A DNA stretch of 64,000 nt from Pseudomonas sp. GD03858 (lineage in GTDB: Bacteria > Pseudomonadota > Gammaproteobacteria > Pseudomonadales > Pseudomonadaceae): NCBI RefSeq assembly GCF_029840925.1, contig NZ_JAOCDM010000018.1, forward strand, positions 1 to 64,000, written 5' to 3'. Position numbers and translations under genes: made by a program. The notes under the pieces are model-generated. The model did no database searches. It saw only the letters and a program-made list of their open reading frames with translations, and was not told where the DNA came from. This document shows, piece by piece, positions 48,645 through 57,180 of the stretch (positions are counted from its first letter, which is position 1; the number at the start of each line of letters is the position of its first letter).

Positions 48645-48654
48645 AAATAAATAA
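48645..48654. promoter_or_regulatory. AAATAAATAA motif upstream of tauA
   Basis: Within an AT-rich block 66-75 bp before the tauA start. The same kind of motif occurs before lsfA (50573) and ssuE (51541). All three are expected to respond to sulfur limitation, where CysB is the known activator in Pseudomonas. Confidence 0.4.
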
Positions 48655-48843
48655 CTTTTTAGCATTAGCTTAAAAGCCAAATGCTCTGAAGGCCTGCCGG
48701 CTCTCAGGGAACCCGTCGTACTTCATTGATTCAGCTTGCCCCTGTGGGAGCGGTTACCTGGGCGATCCCCAACGGACTGGCGCAATGCGGATCTCCTGCT
48801 AGCCTTTTTCGGCTGCGCTTGGCGGGGATCGGCCCGCTCTACG

Positions 48844-48855
48844 GCAAACGTTTGC
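48844..48855. promoter_or_regulatory. Perfect palindrome GCAAACGTTTGC (LacI-family-type operator)
   Basis: Twelve-base perfect palindrome, the core seen in PurR/LacI-family operators, about 285 bp upstream of the porin start. No lacI-type gene is in the window. Confidence 0.4.
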
Positions 48856-49022
48856 AAATAACCTAAAGGTATGATTGACGTCGTCGATACAACTAATGGC
48901 AGTAAAGGTTCCAAAGTTATTCCGTAAAAATCTTACAGATTCATAAAACGGTCATTTTGGATTTATAGGATTGTCATTATCCTGTAGCGCAGGTCGGCGG
49001 GTTAGACCAAAGTCGCAGATCG

Positions 49023-49034
49023 ATCGTTAACGAT
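49023..49034. promoter_or_regulatory. Perfect palindrome ATCGTTAACGAT upstream of the porin
   Basis: Twelve-base perfect palindrome about 105 bp upstream of the porin ATG, a reasonable operator position. The binding protein is unknown. Confidence 0.35.
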
Positions 49035-49139
49035 TGACTTGGCGGTCACGCTTTGGTGCTAAATCGCCAATCCGGGCGAGTGGGGCAGTAGATCCCGCCG
49101 CTTGAGACGCACAAAAATTAGAACGTAGAGGAGCAAAAC

Positions 49140-50495
49140 ATGTACAAGTCCAGCCTGGCTCTGGCCGTGGCAATGGGGGTTCTCGCCCAACAAGCAGGCG
49201 CTGCAGGTTTCATCGAGGACAGCAAGCTGTCCCTGAGCTCGCGCACCATGTACTTCAACGACGACAACCGTGAAGTCAACCTGCCGGACAGCGCACGCGG
49301 TCGCGGTGGTGACAACCGCGAAGTCGGCCAAGGCTTCAAGCTGGACTACCTGTCCGGCTTCACCGAAGGCACCGTAGGCTTTGGTGTCGATGTTCAGGCG
49401 CTGTGGGGCATTCACCTGGATGGCGGCCGTGGTCGTCACCCGAACAGCAGCACCTTCTTCCCGAGCGATACCGACGGTTCCTCGTCAAGCCAGTGGGCAC
49501 GCATCGGCGGTAACGCCAAGGCGCGGTTCTCCAAGACCGAAGCTCACTTTGGTAGCGCGCTCGCGCCTAACCTGCCGATCCTGGTAGCCAACGATGGTCG
49601 TCTGCTGCCGCAGACCTTCGAAGGTGGCACCATCACCTCGAAAGAAATCGACAACCTGACCATCAACGCCGGTCAGCTGACCCATGCCATGGGGCGTGCT
49701 TCGAGCAACCGCACCGGCCTGTCGGTCAACGGCGCTACCGCCGACAGCAACAAGTTCCGTTACGGCGGCCTGGACTGGAAGGTCACCCCGGACCTGACCC
49801 TGCAGTACTACTACTCGAACCTGGAAGACTTCTACAAGCAGCACTTCCTGGGTGCCACTCACGTCTTCAAGATCGCTGACGACCAATCGTTCAAGACCGA
49901 CCTGCGCTACTTCGACAGCAGCAGCGACGGCAAGAACGGTGGCCCTGGCGCGTACAACTTCAACAACAACGGTGGCTACGAGAAGAACGACGGCAAGGTC
50001 GACAACAAGACCTGGTCCGCGATGTTCACCTACACCCTGGGTGGTCATGCGTTGATGCTGGGCCACCAGCAAGTCAGCGATGACGGTGGTTTCGTCTGGT
50101 TGAACCAAGGTTCGGTCACCGATGGCAATGGTCGTCCGGAAGGCGCTGGCGGTGCCAGCTTCTACCTGTTCACCGACAGCATGATCAACCAGTTCGCCCG
50201 CGCCGGTACCAATACCACCTTCGGTCAGTACAGCTACGACTTCGCACGCGTTGGCGTACCGGGCCTGAAGGCGGCCATCTCCTATCTGCGTGGCGATGAC
50301 ATCCGTAACGTGTCGGGCAACGGTACCTACCACGAGTGGGAGCGTGACGCCCGCGTCGACTACGTGATTCAGGAAGGTACTCTCAAAGGCCTGGGCGCCA
50401 GCCTGCGTCACGGTATCTACCGCGGCGAGGGTGAAGCCCCGGTCGACAAGGATCAGACCCGTCTGATCTTCAACTACACTTACAACTTCATGTAA
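49140..50495 (+). CDS. OprD/OprE-family outer-membrane porin
   Basis: Substrate-type porin of 451 residues. The signal peptide is MYKSSLALAVAMGVLAQQAGA. The mature start GFIEDSKLSLSSRTMYFNDDNR, the loops rich in Asp/Asn/Gly and the final aromatic residues (TYNFM) are typical of the OprD family, an 18-stranded barrel. Its place between the tau and ssu operons suggests uptake of sulfonates or another nutrient under sulfur limitation, but this is inference. GAGGAG lies 7 nt before ATG 49140, and an intrinsic terminator follows the gene. Confidence 0.92.
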   Translation: MYKSSLALAVAMGVLAQQAGAAGFIEDSKLSLSSRTMYFNDDNREVNLPDSARGRGGDNREVGQGFKLDYLSGFTEGTVGFGVDVQALWGIHLDGGRGRHPNSSTFFPSDTDGSSSSQWARIGGNAKARFSKTEAHFGSALAPNLPILVANDGRLLPQTFEGGTITSKEIDNLTINAGQLTHAMGRASSNRTGLSVNGATADSNKFRYGGLDWKVTPDLTLQYYYSNLEDFYKQHFLGATHVFKIADDQSFKTDLRYFDSSSDGKNGGPGAYNFNNNGGYEKNDGKVDNKTWSAMFTYTLGGHALMLGHQQVSDDGGFVWLNQGSVTDGNGRPEGAGGASFYLFTDSMINQFARAGTNTTFGQYSYDFARVGVPGLKAAISYLRGDDIRNVSGNGTYHEWERDARVDYVIQEGTLKGLGASLRHGIYRGEGEAPVDKDQTRLIFNYTYNFM

Positions 50496-50513
50496 GTCGT
50501 CGTTGCACAGAAG

Positions 50514-50541
50514 AAGCCTCGCCTAGTGCGAGGCTTTTTTG
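50514..50541 (+). terminator. Intrinsic terminator of the porin gene
   Basis: Stem AAGCCTCGC / GCGAGGCTT (loop CTAGT) followed by TTTT. About 18 bp after the porin stop. Confidence 0.92.
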
Positions 50542-50572
50542 TGCCTGCAGTTTCGTATGCAAAATAGTTATA

Positions 50573-50590
50573 AATAAATCGATATTTATT
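50573..50590. promoter_or_regulatory. Inverted repeat AATAAAT-CGAT-ATTTATT upstream of lsfA
   Basis: Perfect 7-bp arms around CGAT, 70-87 bp before lsfA. It shares the AATAAAT half with AT-rich blocks before tauA and ssuE. Candidate site for a sulfur-starvation regulator. Confidence 0.45.
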
Positions 50591-50659
50591 CTTTTTGTTT
50601 TTTATCCAGTGCAGGCACATTGAACCCACAAGGCCAGACACAGCACAGGAGCCGCTTCC

Positions 50660-51298
50660 ATGAGCCTCAAACTCGGCGACATCGCCCCCGATTTCGAACA
50701 GGATTCCAGCGCCGGCAAGATCCGCTTCCACGAATGGCTGGGCAACAGCTGGGGCGTGCTGTTCTCCCACCCGGCCGACTTCACCCCGGTGTGCACCACC
50801 GAGCTGGGCCTGACCGCCAAGCTCAAGGAAGACTTCGCCAAGCGTGGCGTAAAGGCCATCGCCCTGTCGGTCGATCCGGTCGACTCGCACCACAAGTGGA
50901 TCGACGACATCAACGAGACCCAGAACACCGTGGTCAACTTCCCGATCATCGCCGACGCCGACCGCAAGGTCTCCGACCTGTACGACCTGATCCACCCCAA
51001 TGCCAGCGACACCTTGACCGTGCGCTCGCTGTTCGTCATCGATCCGAACAAGAAGGTGCGTCTGACCATTACCTATCCGGCCAGTACCGGGCGCAACTTC
51101 AACGAGATCCTGCGGGTGATCGACTCGCTGCAGCTGACCGACAACTACAAGGTCGCCACGCCAGGCAACTGGCAGGACGGCGACGAGGTGGTGATCGTGC
51201 CGTCGCTCAAGGACGAGGACGAAATCAAGCAGCGCTTCCCGAAAGGGTATCGGGCCGTGAAACCCTATCTGCGTCTGACCCCGCAACCCAACCGCTGA
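50660..51298 (+). CDS. lsfA: 1-Cys peroxiredoxin LsfA
   Basis: Thiol peroxidase of the Prx6 group, first described as a sulfur-starvation-induced protein in P. putida. The 212-residue protein has a single cysteine, C45 in DFTPVCTTELG, with H38 before it (FSHPADF), so it is a 1-Cys enzyme. The C-terminal extension (VVIVPSLKDEDEIKQRFPKGY) is typical of Prx6. AGGAG lies 8 nt before ATG 50660. It has its own terminator and sits between the porin and ssuE. Confidence 0.95.
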   Translation: MSLKLGDIAPDFEQDSSAGKIRFHEWLGNSWGVLFSHPADFTPVCTTELGLTAKLKEDFAKRGVKAIALSVDPVDSHHKWIDDINETQNTVVNFPIIADADRKVSDLYDLIHPNASDTLTVRSLFVIDPNKKVRLTITYPASTGRNFNEILRVIDSLQLTDNYKVATPGNWQDGDEVVIVPSLKDEDEIKQRFPKGYRAVKPYLRLTPQPNR

Positions 51299-51340
51299 GG
51301 AATTCTTCGTTGCATTGCTCTTAGCCAAGCAGGGATCTTC

Positions 51341-51364
51341 GGGCCGTTTCGACGGCCCTTTTTT
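51341..51364 (+). terminator. Intrinsic terminator of lsfA
   Basis: Stem GGGCCGT / ACGGCCC with UUCG-type loop TTCG, then six T residues; about 42 bp after the lsfA stop. Confidence 0.93.
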
Positions 51365-51391
51365 ATGTCTGTCAGAAAGCTACGCATATCC

Positions 51392-51513
51392 CCCTGTAGG
51401 AGCGGCCTTGTGTCGCGAAAGGGCCGCAATAGCGGCCCCGGCATTTTCTGCACCTCTGCTGAGATTCTGGGGCCGCTGCGCAGCCCTTTCGCGACACAAG
51501 GCCGCTCCTACAG
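51392..51513. repeat. REP pair (GTAGGAGCGGCC family), head-to-head
   Basis: CCTGTAGGAGCGGCCTTGTG mirrored at the right by CACAAGGCCGCTCCTACAG, with stems GGGCCGCAATAGCGGCCCC and GGGGCCGCTGCGCAGCCC inside. It lies between the lsfA terminator and the ssu promoter region. Confidence 0.86.
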
Positions 51514-51540
51514 AGGTATGCCTCAATATCTCCAAGTGGA

Positions 51541-51596
51541 ATAAATAAATACGAAAATATGATTTATAGATATATGTGACGAGCTGTTAATGTCAC
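51541..51596 (+). promoter_or_regulatory. AT-rich ssu promoter region with ATAAATAAATA and a GTGAC/GTCAC repeat
   Basis: ATAAATAAATACG (51541-51553) echoes the motifs before tauA and lsfA. GTGAC (51576-51580) and GTCAC (51592-51596) form spaced arms. Probable promoter and activator region of ssuEADCBF, whose first gene starts at 51657. Confidence 0.45.
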
Positions 51597-51656
51597 TTCC
51601 ATCCAGCGGGGCCAACCCCTCGCGGCCCTGCAATCGAATCGAAGGAAGCGCTTTCA

Positions 51657-52250
51657 ATGCTGGTTGTTTCTGTCGGTGGTAGCCCCAGTCTTCGTTCACG
51701 CTCCGGTGTGCTGCTAGAACGCTCGCGCGACTGGCTGCAGGAGCGTGGCGTCGAGGTGGTGACCTTCCAGGTGCGGGAGTTCCCCGCCGAGGACCTGCTC
51801 CACGCGCGCTTCGACAGCCCGCAGGTGCGCCACTTCAACGAACTGGTGGCCCAGGCCGACGGCCTGGTGGTCGCCACCCCGGTGTACAAGGCATCGTTCG
51901 CCGGCGCGCTGAAGACCCTGCTCGACCTGCTGCCCGAGCGCGCCCTGGAGCACAAGATCGTACTGCCGATCGCCACTGGCGGCAGCATCGCCCACATGCT
52001 GGCGGTGGACTACGCACTCAAGCCGGTGCTGTCTGCTCTCAAGGCGCAGGAGACCCTGCAAGGGATCTTCGCCGACGACGGCCAGATCGCTTACGGCGAA
52101 GGCGGCAAGCCCGCGCAACTGGCACCGGCGCTGGAGCAGCGTCTGCAAGATTCGCTGGAAACGTTCCACGGCGCCCTGGCGCGCCGGCCTCGGCCAGTCG
52201 CGCCGGGGCTGCTCAACGAACGCCTGCTCAGTGCCCGCTGGAGCATCTGA
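51657..52250 (+). CDS. ssuE: NAD(P)H-dependent FMN reductase SsuE
   Basis: Supplies FMNH2 to the alkanesulfonate monooxygenase SsuD. The 197-residue flavodoxin-like protein has the phosphate loop [11 protein letters not shown] (about residue 7) and [24 protein letters not shown] (about 70-93). AAGGAAG lies 9 nt before ATG 51657. First gene of ssuEADCBF. A 95-nt gap to ssuA contains no visible terminator. Confidence 0.95.
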   Translation: MLVVSVGGSPSLRSRSGVLLERSRDWLQERGVEVVTFQVREFPAEDLLHARFDSPQVRHFNELVAQADGLVVATPVYKASFAGALKTLLDLLPERALEHKIVLPIATGGSIAHMLAVDYALKPVLSALKAQETLQGIFADDGQIAYGEGGKPAQLAPALEQRLQDSLETFHGALARRPRPVAPGLLNERLLSARWSI

Positions 52251-52345
52251 ACCAGGCCTGACCGTTTCATCGCTGTTCCCACCTTACTCGCCCGCCAACG
52301 AGGCAAGCAGGTGCTACCCGAACCCAACTCGCACAGGAGAGCGCC

Positions 52346-53311
52346 ATGCGCACCATCTTCTTGCGTCGTGGTCTGGTCGCCCTGTTCGCGGCGGCTGTGT
52401 CCTTCGGCGCCATCAGCCAGGCCCAGGCCGAAAGCCTGCGCATCGGTTACCAGAAATACGGCACCCTGGTGCTGCTCAAGGCCAAGGGCACGCTGGAGAA
52501 ACGCCTGGCCGAGCAGGGCATCCAGGTGCAATGGACCGAATTCCCCGGCGGCCCGCAGCTGCTCGAAGGGCTCAATGTCGGCTCGATCGACTTTGGCGTG
52601 ACCGGTGAAACGCCACCGGTGTTCGCCCAGGCCGCGGGCGCCGATCTGCTCTACGTCGCCTACGAGCCGCCCGCGCCGCACAGCGAGGCGATCCTCGTGC
52701 CGAAGGGCTCGCCGATCCAGTCGGTGAAGGAGCTCAAGGGCAAGAAAGTCGCCTTCAACAAAGGCTCCAACGTGCATTACCTGCTGGTCCGCGCCCTCGA
52801 GGACGCCGGCCTCACCTATGCCGACATCAAGCCGGTCTACCTGCCCCCCGCCGATGCCCGCGCCGCTTTCGAGCGTGGCAGTGTCGATGCCTGGGTGATC
52901 TGGGACCCGTACCAGGCCGCTGCCGAACAACAACTGCAGGCCCGCACCCTGCGTGACGGCAAGGACCTGGTCGACAACCACCAGTTCTACCTGGCCACTC
53001 GCGGCTACGCGACCCAGCACCCGGCCGTGATCAACACCCTGGTCGAGGAAGTGCGTGCCGTGGGCGAGTGGTCCCAGGCCAACCCGCAGCAGGTCACGGA
53101 CCAGGTGGCGCCGCTGCTTGGCCTGCCCGCCGACATCACCCTGACCTCGGTCAAGCGCCAGGGCTACGGCGCCGCGCCGCTCACGCCCGAGGTGATTGCC
53201 GCGCAGCAGAAGATCGCCGACACCTTCCAGGCCCTGAAGCTGATTCCCAAGCCCTTGAGCATCAAGGACGTGATCTGGACACCCCCGGCCAAGGTCGCCA
53301 GCGCGCCTTGA
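52346..53311 (+). CDS. ssuA: Aliphatic sulfonate-binding periplasmic protein SsuA
   Basis: Binding protein of the sulfonate importer, 321 residues. The signal peptide ends AQA-ES (residue about 28). Landmarks are LRIGYQKYGTLVLLKAKG, WTEFPGGPQLLEGLNVGSIDFGVTGETPP (about residues 65-95) and DAWVIWDPYQAAAE. AGGAGAG precedes ATG 52346. A GC-rich hairpin follows the gene at 53324-53342. Confidence 0.95.
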   Translation: MRTIFLRRGLVALFAAAVSFGAISQAQAESLRIGYQKYGTLVLLKAKGTLEKRLAEQGIQVQWTEFPGGPQLLEGLNVGSIDFGVTGETPPVFAQAAGADLLYVAYEPPAPHSEAILVPKGSPIQSVKELKGKKVAFNKGSNVHYLLVRALEDAGLTYADIKPVYLPPADARAAFERGSVDAWVIWDPYQAAAEQQLQARTLRDGKDLVDNHQFYLATRGYATQHPAVINTLVEEVRAVGEWSQANPQQVTDQVAPLLGLPADITLTSVKRQGYGAAPLTPEVIAAQQKIADTFQALKLIPKPLSIKDVIWTPPAKVASAP

Positions 53312-53323
53312 ACGATTCGCCGC

Positions 53324-53342
53324 GCCGGGGCGTCGCCCCGGC
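53324..53342 (+). other. Intercistronic hairpin between ssuA and ssuD
   Basis: GCCGGGGCG and CGCCCCGGC are exact mirror arms around a single T, giving a very stable short-loop stem without a T run. Likely an mRNA-stabilising or pausing element at the ssuA 3' end rather than a terminator. Confidence 0.6.
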
Positions 53343-53370
53343 ATGAGCCACCCCTGAGGAGACAACTCCA

Positions 53371-54519
53371 ATGAGTCTGAACATTTTCTGGTTCCTCCCC
53401 ACCCATGGTGACGGCAAGTACCTGGGTACCAGCGAAGGCGCCCGCGCCGTCGACCATGGCTACCTGGCGCAGATCGCCCAGGCTGCGGATCGCCTGGGCT
53501 TCGGCGGTGTGCTGATCCCCACCGGTCGCTCCTGCGAGGACTCCTGGCTGGTGGCCGCGTCGCTGATCCCGGTGACCGAGCGCCTGAAATTCCTGGTGGC
53601 CCTGCGCCCGGGGATCATCTCGCCGACAGTGGCCGCGCGCCAGGCCGCCACCCTGGATCGCCTGTCCAATGGCCGGGCGCTGTTCAACCTGGTCACTGGC
53701 GGTGACCCGGACGAACTGGCCGGCGACGGCCTGCACCTGAACCACCAGGAGCGCTATGAAGCGTCGGTGGAGTTCACCCGCATCTGGCGCAAGGTGCTCG
53801 AAGGCGAAACGGTCGACTACGACGGCAAGCACATCCAGGTGAAGGGCGCCAAGCTGCTCTACCCGCCGATCCAGCAGCCACGCCCGCCGCTGTACTTCGG
53901 CGGCTCGTCGGACGCCGCCCAGGACCTGGCCGCCGAGCAGGTCGAGCTGTACCTGACCTGGGGCGAGCCACCGGCCGCCGTGGCCGAGAAGATCGCCCAG
54001 GTGCGCGAGAAAGCCGCCGCCCAGGGGCGCGAAGTGCGCTTCGGCATCCGCCTGCACGTGATCGTGCGGGAAACCAATGAAGAGGCCTGGGCCGCCGCCG
54101 ACAAGCTGATCTCGCACCTGGACGACGACACCATCGCCCGCGCCCAGGCTTCCCTGGCGCGCTTCGACTCGGTCGGCCAGCAGCGCATGGCCGCCTTGCA
54201 CGGCGGCAAGCGCGACAAGCTGGAGGTCGCCCCAAATCTGTGGGCCGGTGTCGGCCTGGTGCGCGGCGGTGCCGGCACGGCGCTGGTGGGCGATGGCCCG
54301 ACCGTCGCGGCACGGGTCAAGGAATATGCGGACCTGGGCATCGATACCTTCATCTTCTCCGGCTATCCACACCTGGAAGAGTCGTATCGAGTCGCCGAGC
54401 TGCTGTTCCCGCACCTGGACGTGCAGCGCCCCGAGCAGCCCAAGAGCGGCGGCTACGTGAGCCCGTTCGGCGAAATGGTCGCCAACGACATCCTGCCCAA
54501 GTCCGTGTCGCAGAGCTGA
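53371..54519 (+). CDS. ssuD: FMNH2-dependent alkanesulfonate monooxygenase SsuD
   Basis: Splits C1 and longer alkanesulfonates into aldehyde and sulfite. The 382-residue luciferase-like protein has [17 protein letters not shown] at the start and [30 protein letters not shown] near residue 50. [26 protein letters not shown] is near residue 110, and [14 protein letters not shown] is at the end. GAGGAGA lies upstream of ATG 53371. It follows ssuA and precedes ssuC by 10 nt. Confidence 0.97.
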   Translation: MSLNIFWFLPTHGDGKYLGTSEGARAVDHGYLAQIAQAADRLGFGGVLIPTGRSCEDSWLVAASLIPVTERLKFLVALRPGIISPTVAARQAATLDRLSNGRALFNLVTGGDPDELAGDGLHLNHQERYEASVEFTRIWRKVLEGETVDYDGKHIQVKGAKLLYPPIQQPRPPLYFGGSSDAAQDLAAEQVELYLTWGEPPAAVAEKIAQVREKAAAQGREVRFGIRLHVIVRETNEEAWAAADKLISHLDDDTIARAQASLARFDSVGQQRMAALHGGKRDKLEVAPNLWAGVGLVRGGAGTALVGDGPTVAARVKEYADLGIDTFIFSGYPHLEESYRVAELLFPHLDVQRPEQPKSGGYVSPFGEMVANDILPKSVSQS

Positions 54520-54529
54520 GGGGCGGAAC

Positions 54530-55327
54530 ATGAGTCGTGCATCCTCGACCACCTGGCCGCAACGCCTGGCGCCCTGGGCCCTGCCGTTGCTGCTGCTGGC
54601 CGTCTGGCAGCTGGCGGTCAGCGCCGGCTGGCTGTCGACTCGCATCCTGCCGGCGCCGAGCGCAGTGTTGAGCGCCGGCGTCGAGCTGGTGCGCAGCGGC
54701 GAGATCTGGACCCACCTGGCCATCAGTGGCTGGCGCGCCGGCCTGGGCTTTCTCATCGGCGGCAGCCTTGGCCTGCTGCTCGGCTTCATCACCGGCCTGT
54801 CGCACTGGGGCGAGCGCCTGCTCGACAGCTCGGTGCAGATGATCCGCAACGTGCCGCACCTGGCACTGATCCCGCTGGTGATCCTGTGGTTCGGCATCGA
54901 CGAGTCGGCGAAGATCTTCCTGGTGGCGCTGGGCACGCTGTTCCCCATCTACCTCAACACCTATCACGGCATTCGCAACGTCGATCCGGCGCTGGTGGAA
55001 ATGGCGCGCAGCTATGGTCTGTCGGGCTTCGCCCTGTTCCGCCAGGTGATCCTGCCGGGGGCGCTGCCGTCGATCCTGGTCGGCGTGCGCTTCGCCCTGG
55101 GCTTCATGTGGCTGACGCTGATCGTCGCCGAGACTATCTCGGCCAATTCCGGCATCGGCTACCTGGCGATGAATGCCCGCGAGTTCCTGCAGACCGACGT
55201 GGTGGTGCTGGCCATCGTGCTGTACGCGGTGCTCGGCAAGCTCGCCGACCTCGCCGCCCGAGGCCTGGAACGGGTGTGGCTGTGCTGGCACCCGGCGTAC
55301 CAGGTGGCGAAGAAGGAGGGCGCATGA
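54530..55327 (+). CDS. ssuC: Aliphatic sulfonate ABC transporter permease SsuC
   Basis: Inner-membrane subunit of the sulfonate importer, 265 residues with about six membrane segments. [30 protein letters not shown] and the coupling loop [39 protein letters not shown] are the SsuC/TauC pattern. GGGGCGGAAC precedes ATG 54530. The stop overlaps ssuB by 4 nt. Confidence 0.95.
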   Translation: MSRASSTTWPQRLAPWALPLLLLAVWQLAVSAGWLSTRILPAPSAVLSAGVELVRSGEIWTHLAISGWRAGLGFLIGGSLGLLLGFITGLSHWGERLLDSSVQMIRNVPHLALIPLVILWFGIDESAKIFLVALGTLFPIYLNTYHGIRNVDPALVEMARSYGLSGFALFRQVILPGALPSILVGVRFALGFMWLTLIVAETISANSGIGYLAMNAREFLQTDVVVLAIVLYAVLGKLADLAARGLERVWLCWHPAYQVAKKEGA

Positions 55328-56139
55328 TGACCGTGCTCAAGGAACAGCCGCCGCGCCTGCTGCGTGGCATCCCACTCGCCGCCAACGACCTGCGCCGGAC
55401 CTTCGGCCAGCGCGAAGTGCTGCGCGGTATCGATTTGCACATCCCGGCCGGCCAGTTCGTCGCCATCGTCGGTCGCAGCGGCTGCGGCAAGAGCACCTTG
55501 CTGCGCCTGCTGGCGGGCCTCGACCAGCCCAGCGCCGGTGAGCTGCTGGCTGGGGCGGCGCCGCTGGCCGAGGCCCGCGAGGATACCCGGCTGATGTTCC
55601 AGGACGCGCGCCTGCTGCCCTGGAAGAAGGTGATCGACAACGTTGGCCTGGGCTTGTCCGGCGACTGGCGCCCCCGCGCCTTGCAAGCCCTGGAGGCGGT
55701 CGGCCTGGCCGAGCGCGCCAACGAGTGGCCGGCGGCCTTGTCCGGCGGCCAGAAGCAGCGGGTAGCCCTGGCCCGGGCCTTGATTCACCAGCCGCGCCTG
55801 TTGCTGCTGGACGAACCGCTCGGCGCGCTGGATGCCCTGACCCGCATCGAGATGCAGCAACTGATCGAGCGCCTGTGGCGCCAGCATGGTTTCACCGTGC
55901 TGCTGGTCACCCACGATGTCAGCGAAGCCGTTGCCGTGGCCGACCGGGTGATCCTGATCGAAGACGGCGCCGTCGGCCTCGACCTGGTGGTCGACCTGCC
56001 CAGGCCCAGGGTGCGTGGTTCGCACCGCCTGGCGGCGCTGGAAAGCGAAGTGCTCCACCGTGTCCTGTCCGTCCCGGGCACCCCGCCCGAGCCGGAACCT
56101 GTAGCCCCTTTGCCCACGCAGCTGCGTTGGGCTCACTGA
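55324..56139 (+). CDS. ssuB: Aliphatic sulfonate ABC transporter ATP-binding protein SsuB
   Basis: ATPase of the sulfonate importer, 271 residues. Walker [10 protein letters not shown] (about residue 50), Q-loop [13 protein letters not shown], signature [15 protein letters not shown], Walker [13 protein letters not shown] and VTHDVSEA are intact. ATG 55324 lies in ATGATGA overlapping the ssuC stop; ATG 55327 is an alternative. A Pro/Glu-rich tail of about 20 residues ends the protein. Confidence 0.94.
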   Translation: MMTVLKEQPPRLLRGIPLAANDLRRTFGQREVLRGIDLHIPAGQFVAIVGRSGCGKSTLLRLLAGLDQPSAGELLAGAAPLAEAREDTRLMFQDARLLPWKKVIDNVGLGLSGDWRPRALQALEAVGLAERANEWPAALSGGQKQRVALARALIHQPRLLLLDEPLGALDALTRIEMQQLIERLWRQHGFTVLLVTHDVSEAVAVADRVILIEDGAVGLDLVVDLPRPRVRGSHRLAALESEVLHRVLSVPGTPPEPEPVAPLPTQLRWAH

Positions 56140-56169
56140 ACCCCCGAAGACCGAAAAAGGAAATCAGCC

Positions 56170-56385
56170 ATGACCATCAAAGCCATCAACGTTCGCAACC
56201 AGTTCAAAGGCACCGTGAAGGAAATCCTCGAAGGCCCGGTGCTGTCGGAAATCGACGTGCAGACCGCCTCCGGCATCGTCACTTCGGTGATCACCACCCG
56301 CTCCGTGAAGGAGCTGGAATTGCAGGTGGGCAGCGAGGTGATCGCCTTCGTGAAATCGACCGAGGTGTCCATCGCCAAGCTCTGA
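56170..56385 (+). CDS. ssuF: SsuF, molbindin-like TOBE-domain protein
   Basis: A 71-residue single TOBE domain (INVRNQFKGTVKEILEGPVLSEIDVQT, then VITTRSVKELELQVGSEVIAFVKSTEVSIAKL). The related P. putida gene is needed for growth on sulfonates and sulfate esters, but its biochemical role is unsettled; molybdate or another oxyanion could bind. AAAGGAAATC precedes ATG 56170. Last gene of the ssu operon. Confidence 0.93.
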   Translation: MTIKAINVRNQFKGTVKEILEGPVLSEIDVQTASGIVTSVITTRSVKELELQVGSEVIAFVKSTEVSIAKL

Positions 56386-56398
56386 AGTCTTGCACGGT

Positions 56399-56534
56399 CC
56401 CTGTAGGAGCGGCCTTGCCGAGGCGTCGGACCGGTCGGAAAGGGGCGCGGAGCGGCCCCAGGATTTCAGCGTTGATGCAACGATCGCCGGGGCCGCTTTG
56501 CGGCCCTTTCGCGACACGAGGCCGCTCCTACAGG
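56399..56534. repeat. REP pair with the variant arm GCCGAGGCGTCGGACCGG
   Basis: Second copy of the composite at 13468-13605, also sharing the inner CAGGATTTCAGCGTTGATGC. It separates the convergent ssuF and tetR genes. Confidence 0.87.
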
Positions 56535-56553
56535 ATTTTTGCAGGGCTCAGGA

Positions 56554-57180
56554 TCAGCGCTTGGCCAGATAAGGCGGCAGATACAGCCCCAGGTACGCCT
56601 CAAACACCCGCATGCCCTCTTCGGCCATGCGCGGCGTGATCGCTTCATGCAACTGCATTGAGCGGGCATACACCCGGTCGCTCAGCTCCATCGCCAGCGC
56701 GAACACATCCACATCCCCAGGCATTGTTGGTAACTGGAAATGCCGGTCGAACAACCGGTGCATCAGCTCGCCCAGCTCCAGGTCGTGCTGACGGTCGGCC
56801 TGCACCACTTCGCTCAGCCCGTGCTGGGCGAGGATCAGTTGCCGCGCCGCGGCGTCCTCGGTGTAGATGTCCAGCATGCGCTGCTCGATCAGCCGCGATA
56901 GCTGGTGCCAAGTGCCGAACGCCGTGCTGTCGATCGGCGCATTCAGCGCTTCGCGAAAAGCCCGGTGAACGTCGGCGGTCAGCGCTTCGAGCAGGGCCGG
57001 CACGCTGGCGAAGAAGTGATATACCGACGACGGCGGAATCTGCGCCCGTTCCGCCACGCTGTAGATCGACAGCCCCGCCACCCCTTGTCCGGCCAGCAGC
57101 TCGCGAGCCGCGGCCAGGATCGCGTCGATCCTGGCCTGGCTGCTGGCGCGCGGTTTGCGCGGGGTGGCGGGGCGGTTCAT
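56554..57180 (-). CDS. TetR-family transcriptional regulator, coupled to gshA
   Basis: A 208-residue repressor-type protein. The helix-turn-helix lies at about residues 25-70 (ARELLAGQGVAGLSIYSVAERAQIPPSSVYHFFASVPALLEALT). The C-terminal ligand domain is not recognisable. Its ATG overlaps the gshA stop by 1 nt (TGATG), so it is the second gene of a gshA-tetR unit. It may report on thiol or redox state, but no sensing cysteine is evident and the target is unknown. Confidence 0.88.
   Translation of the reverse strand: MNRPATPRKPRASSQARIDAILAAARELLAGQGVAGLSIYSVAERAQIPPSSVYHFFASVPALLEALTADVHRAFREALNAPIDSTAFGTWHQLSRLIEQRMLDIYTEDAAARQLILAQHGLSEVVQADRQHDLELGELMHRLFDRHFQLPTMPGDVDVFALAMELSDRVYARSMQLHEAITPRMAEEGMRVFEAYLGLYLPPYLAKR

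Larger units (their letters stand above)
48580..49139. other. 560-bp gene-free region between tauA and the porin gene
   Basis: Next to tauA (48620-48690) it is AT-rich and probably holds the tauA promoter. Around 48739-48765 a degenerate half REP (CCTGTGGGAGCGGTTACCTG) is seen. Two perfect 12-bp palindromes follow at 48844 and 49023 on the porin side. I see no credible reading frame and no tRNA. Confidence 0.6.

Noticed and set aside
51392-51513. Reading the REP pairs as transposon ends or attachment sites
   Set aside because: They lack an internal gene and target duplications visible by eye, and the same units recur in many intergenic spaces, as REP elements do.
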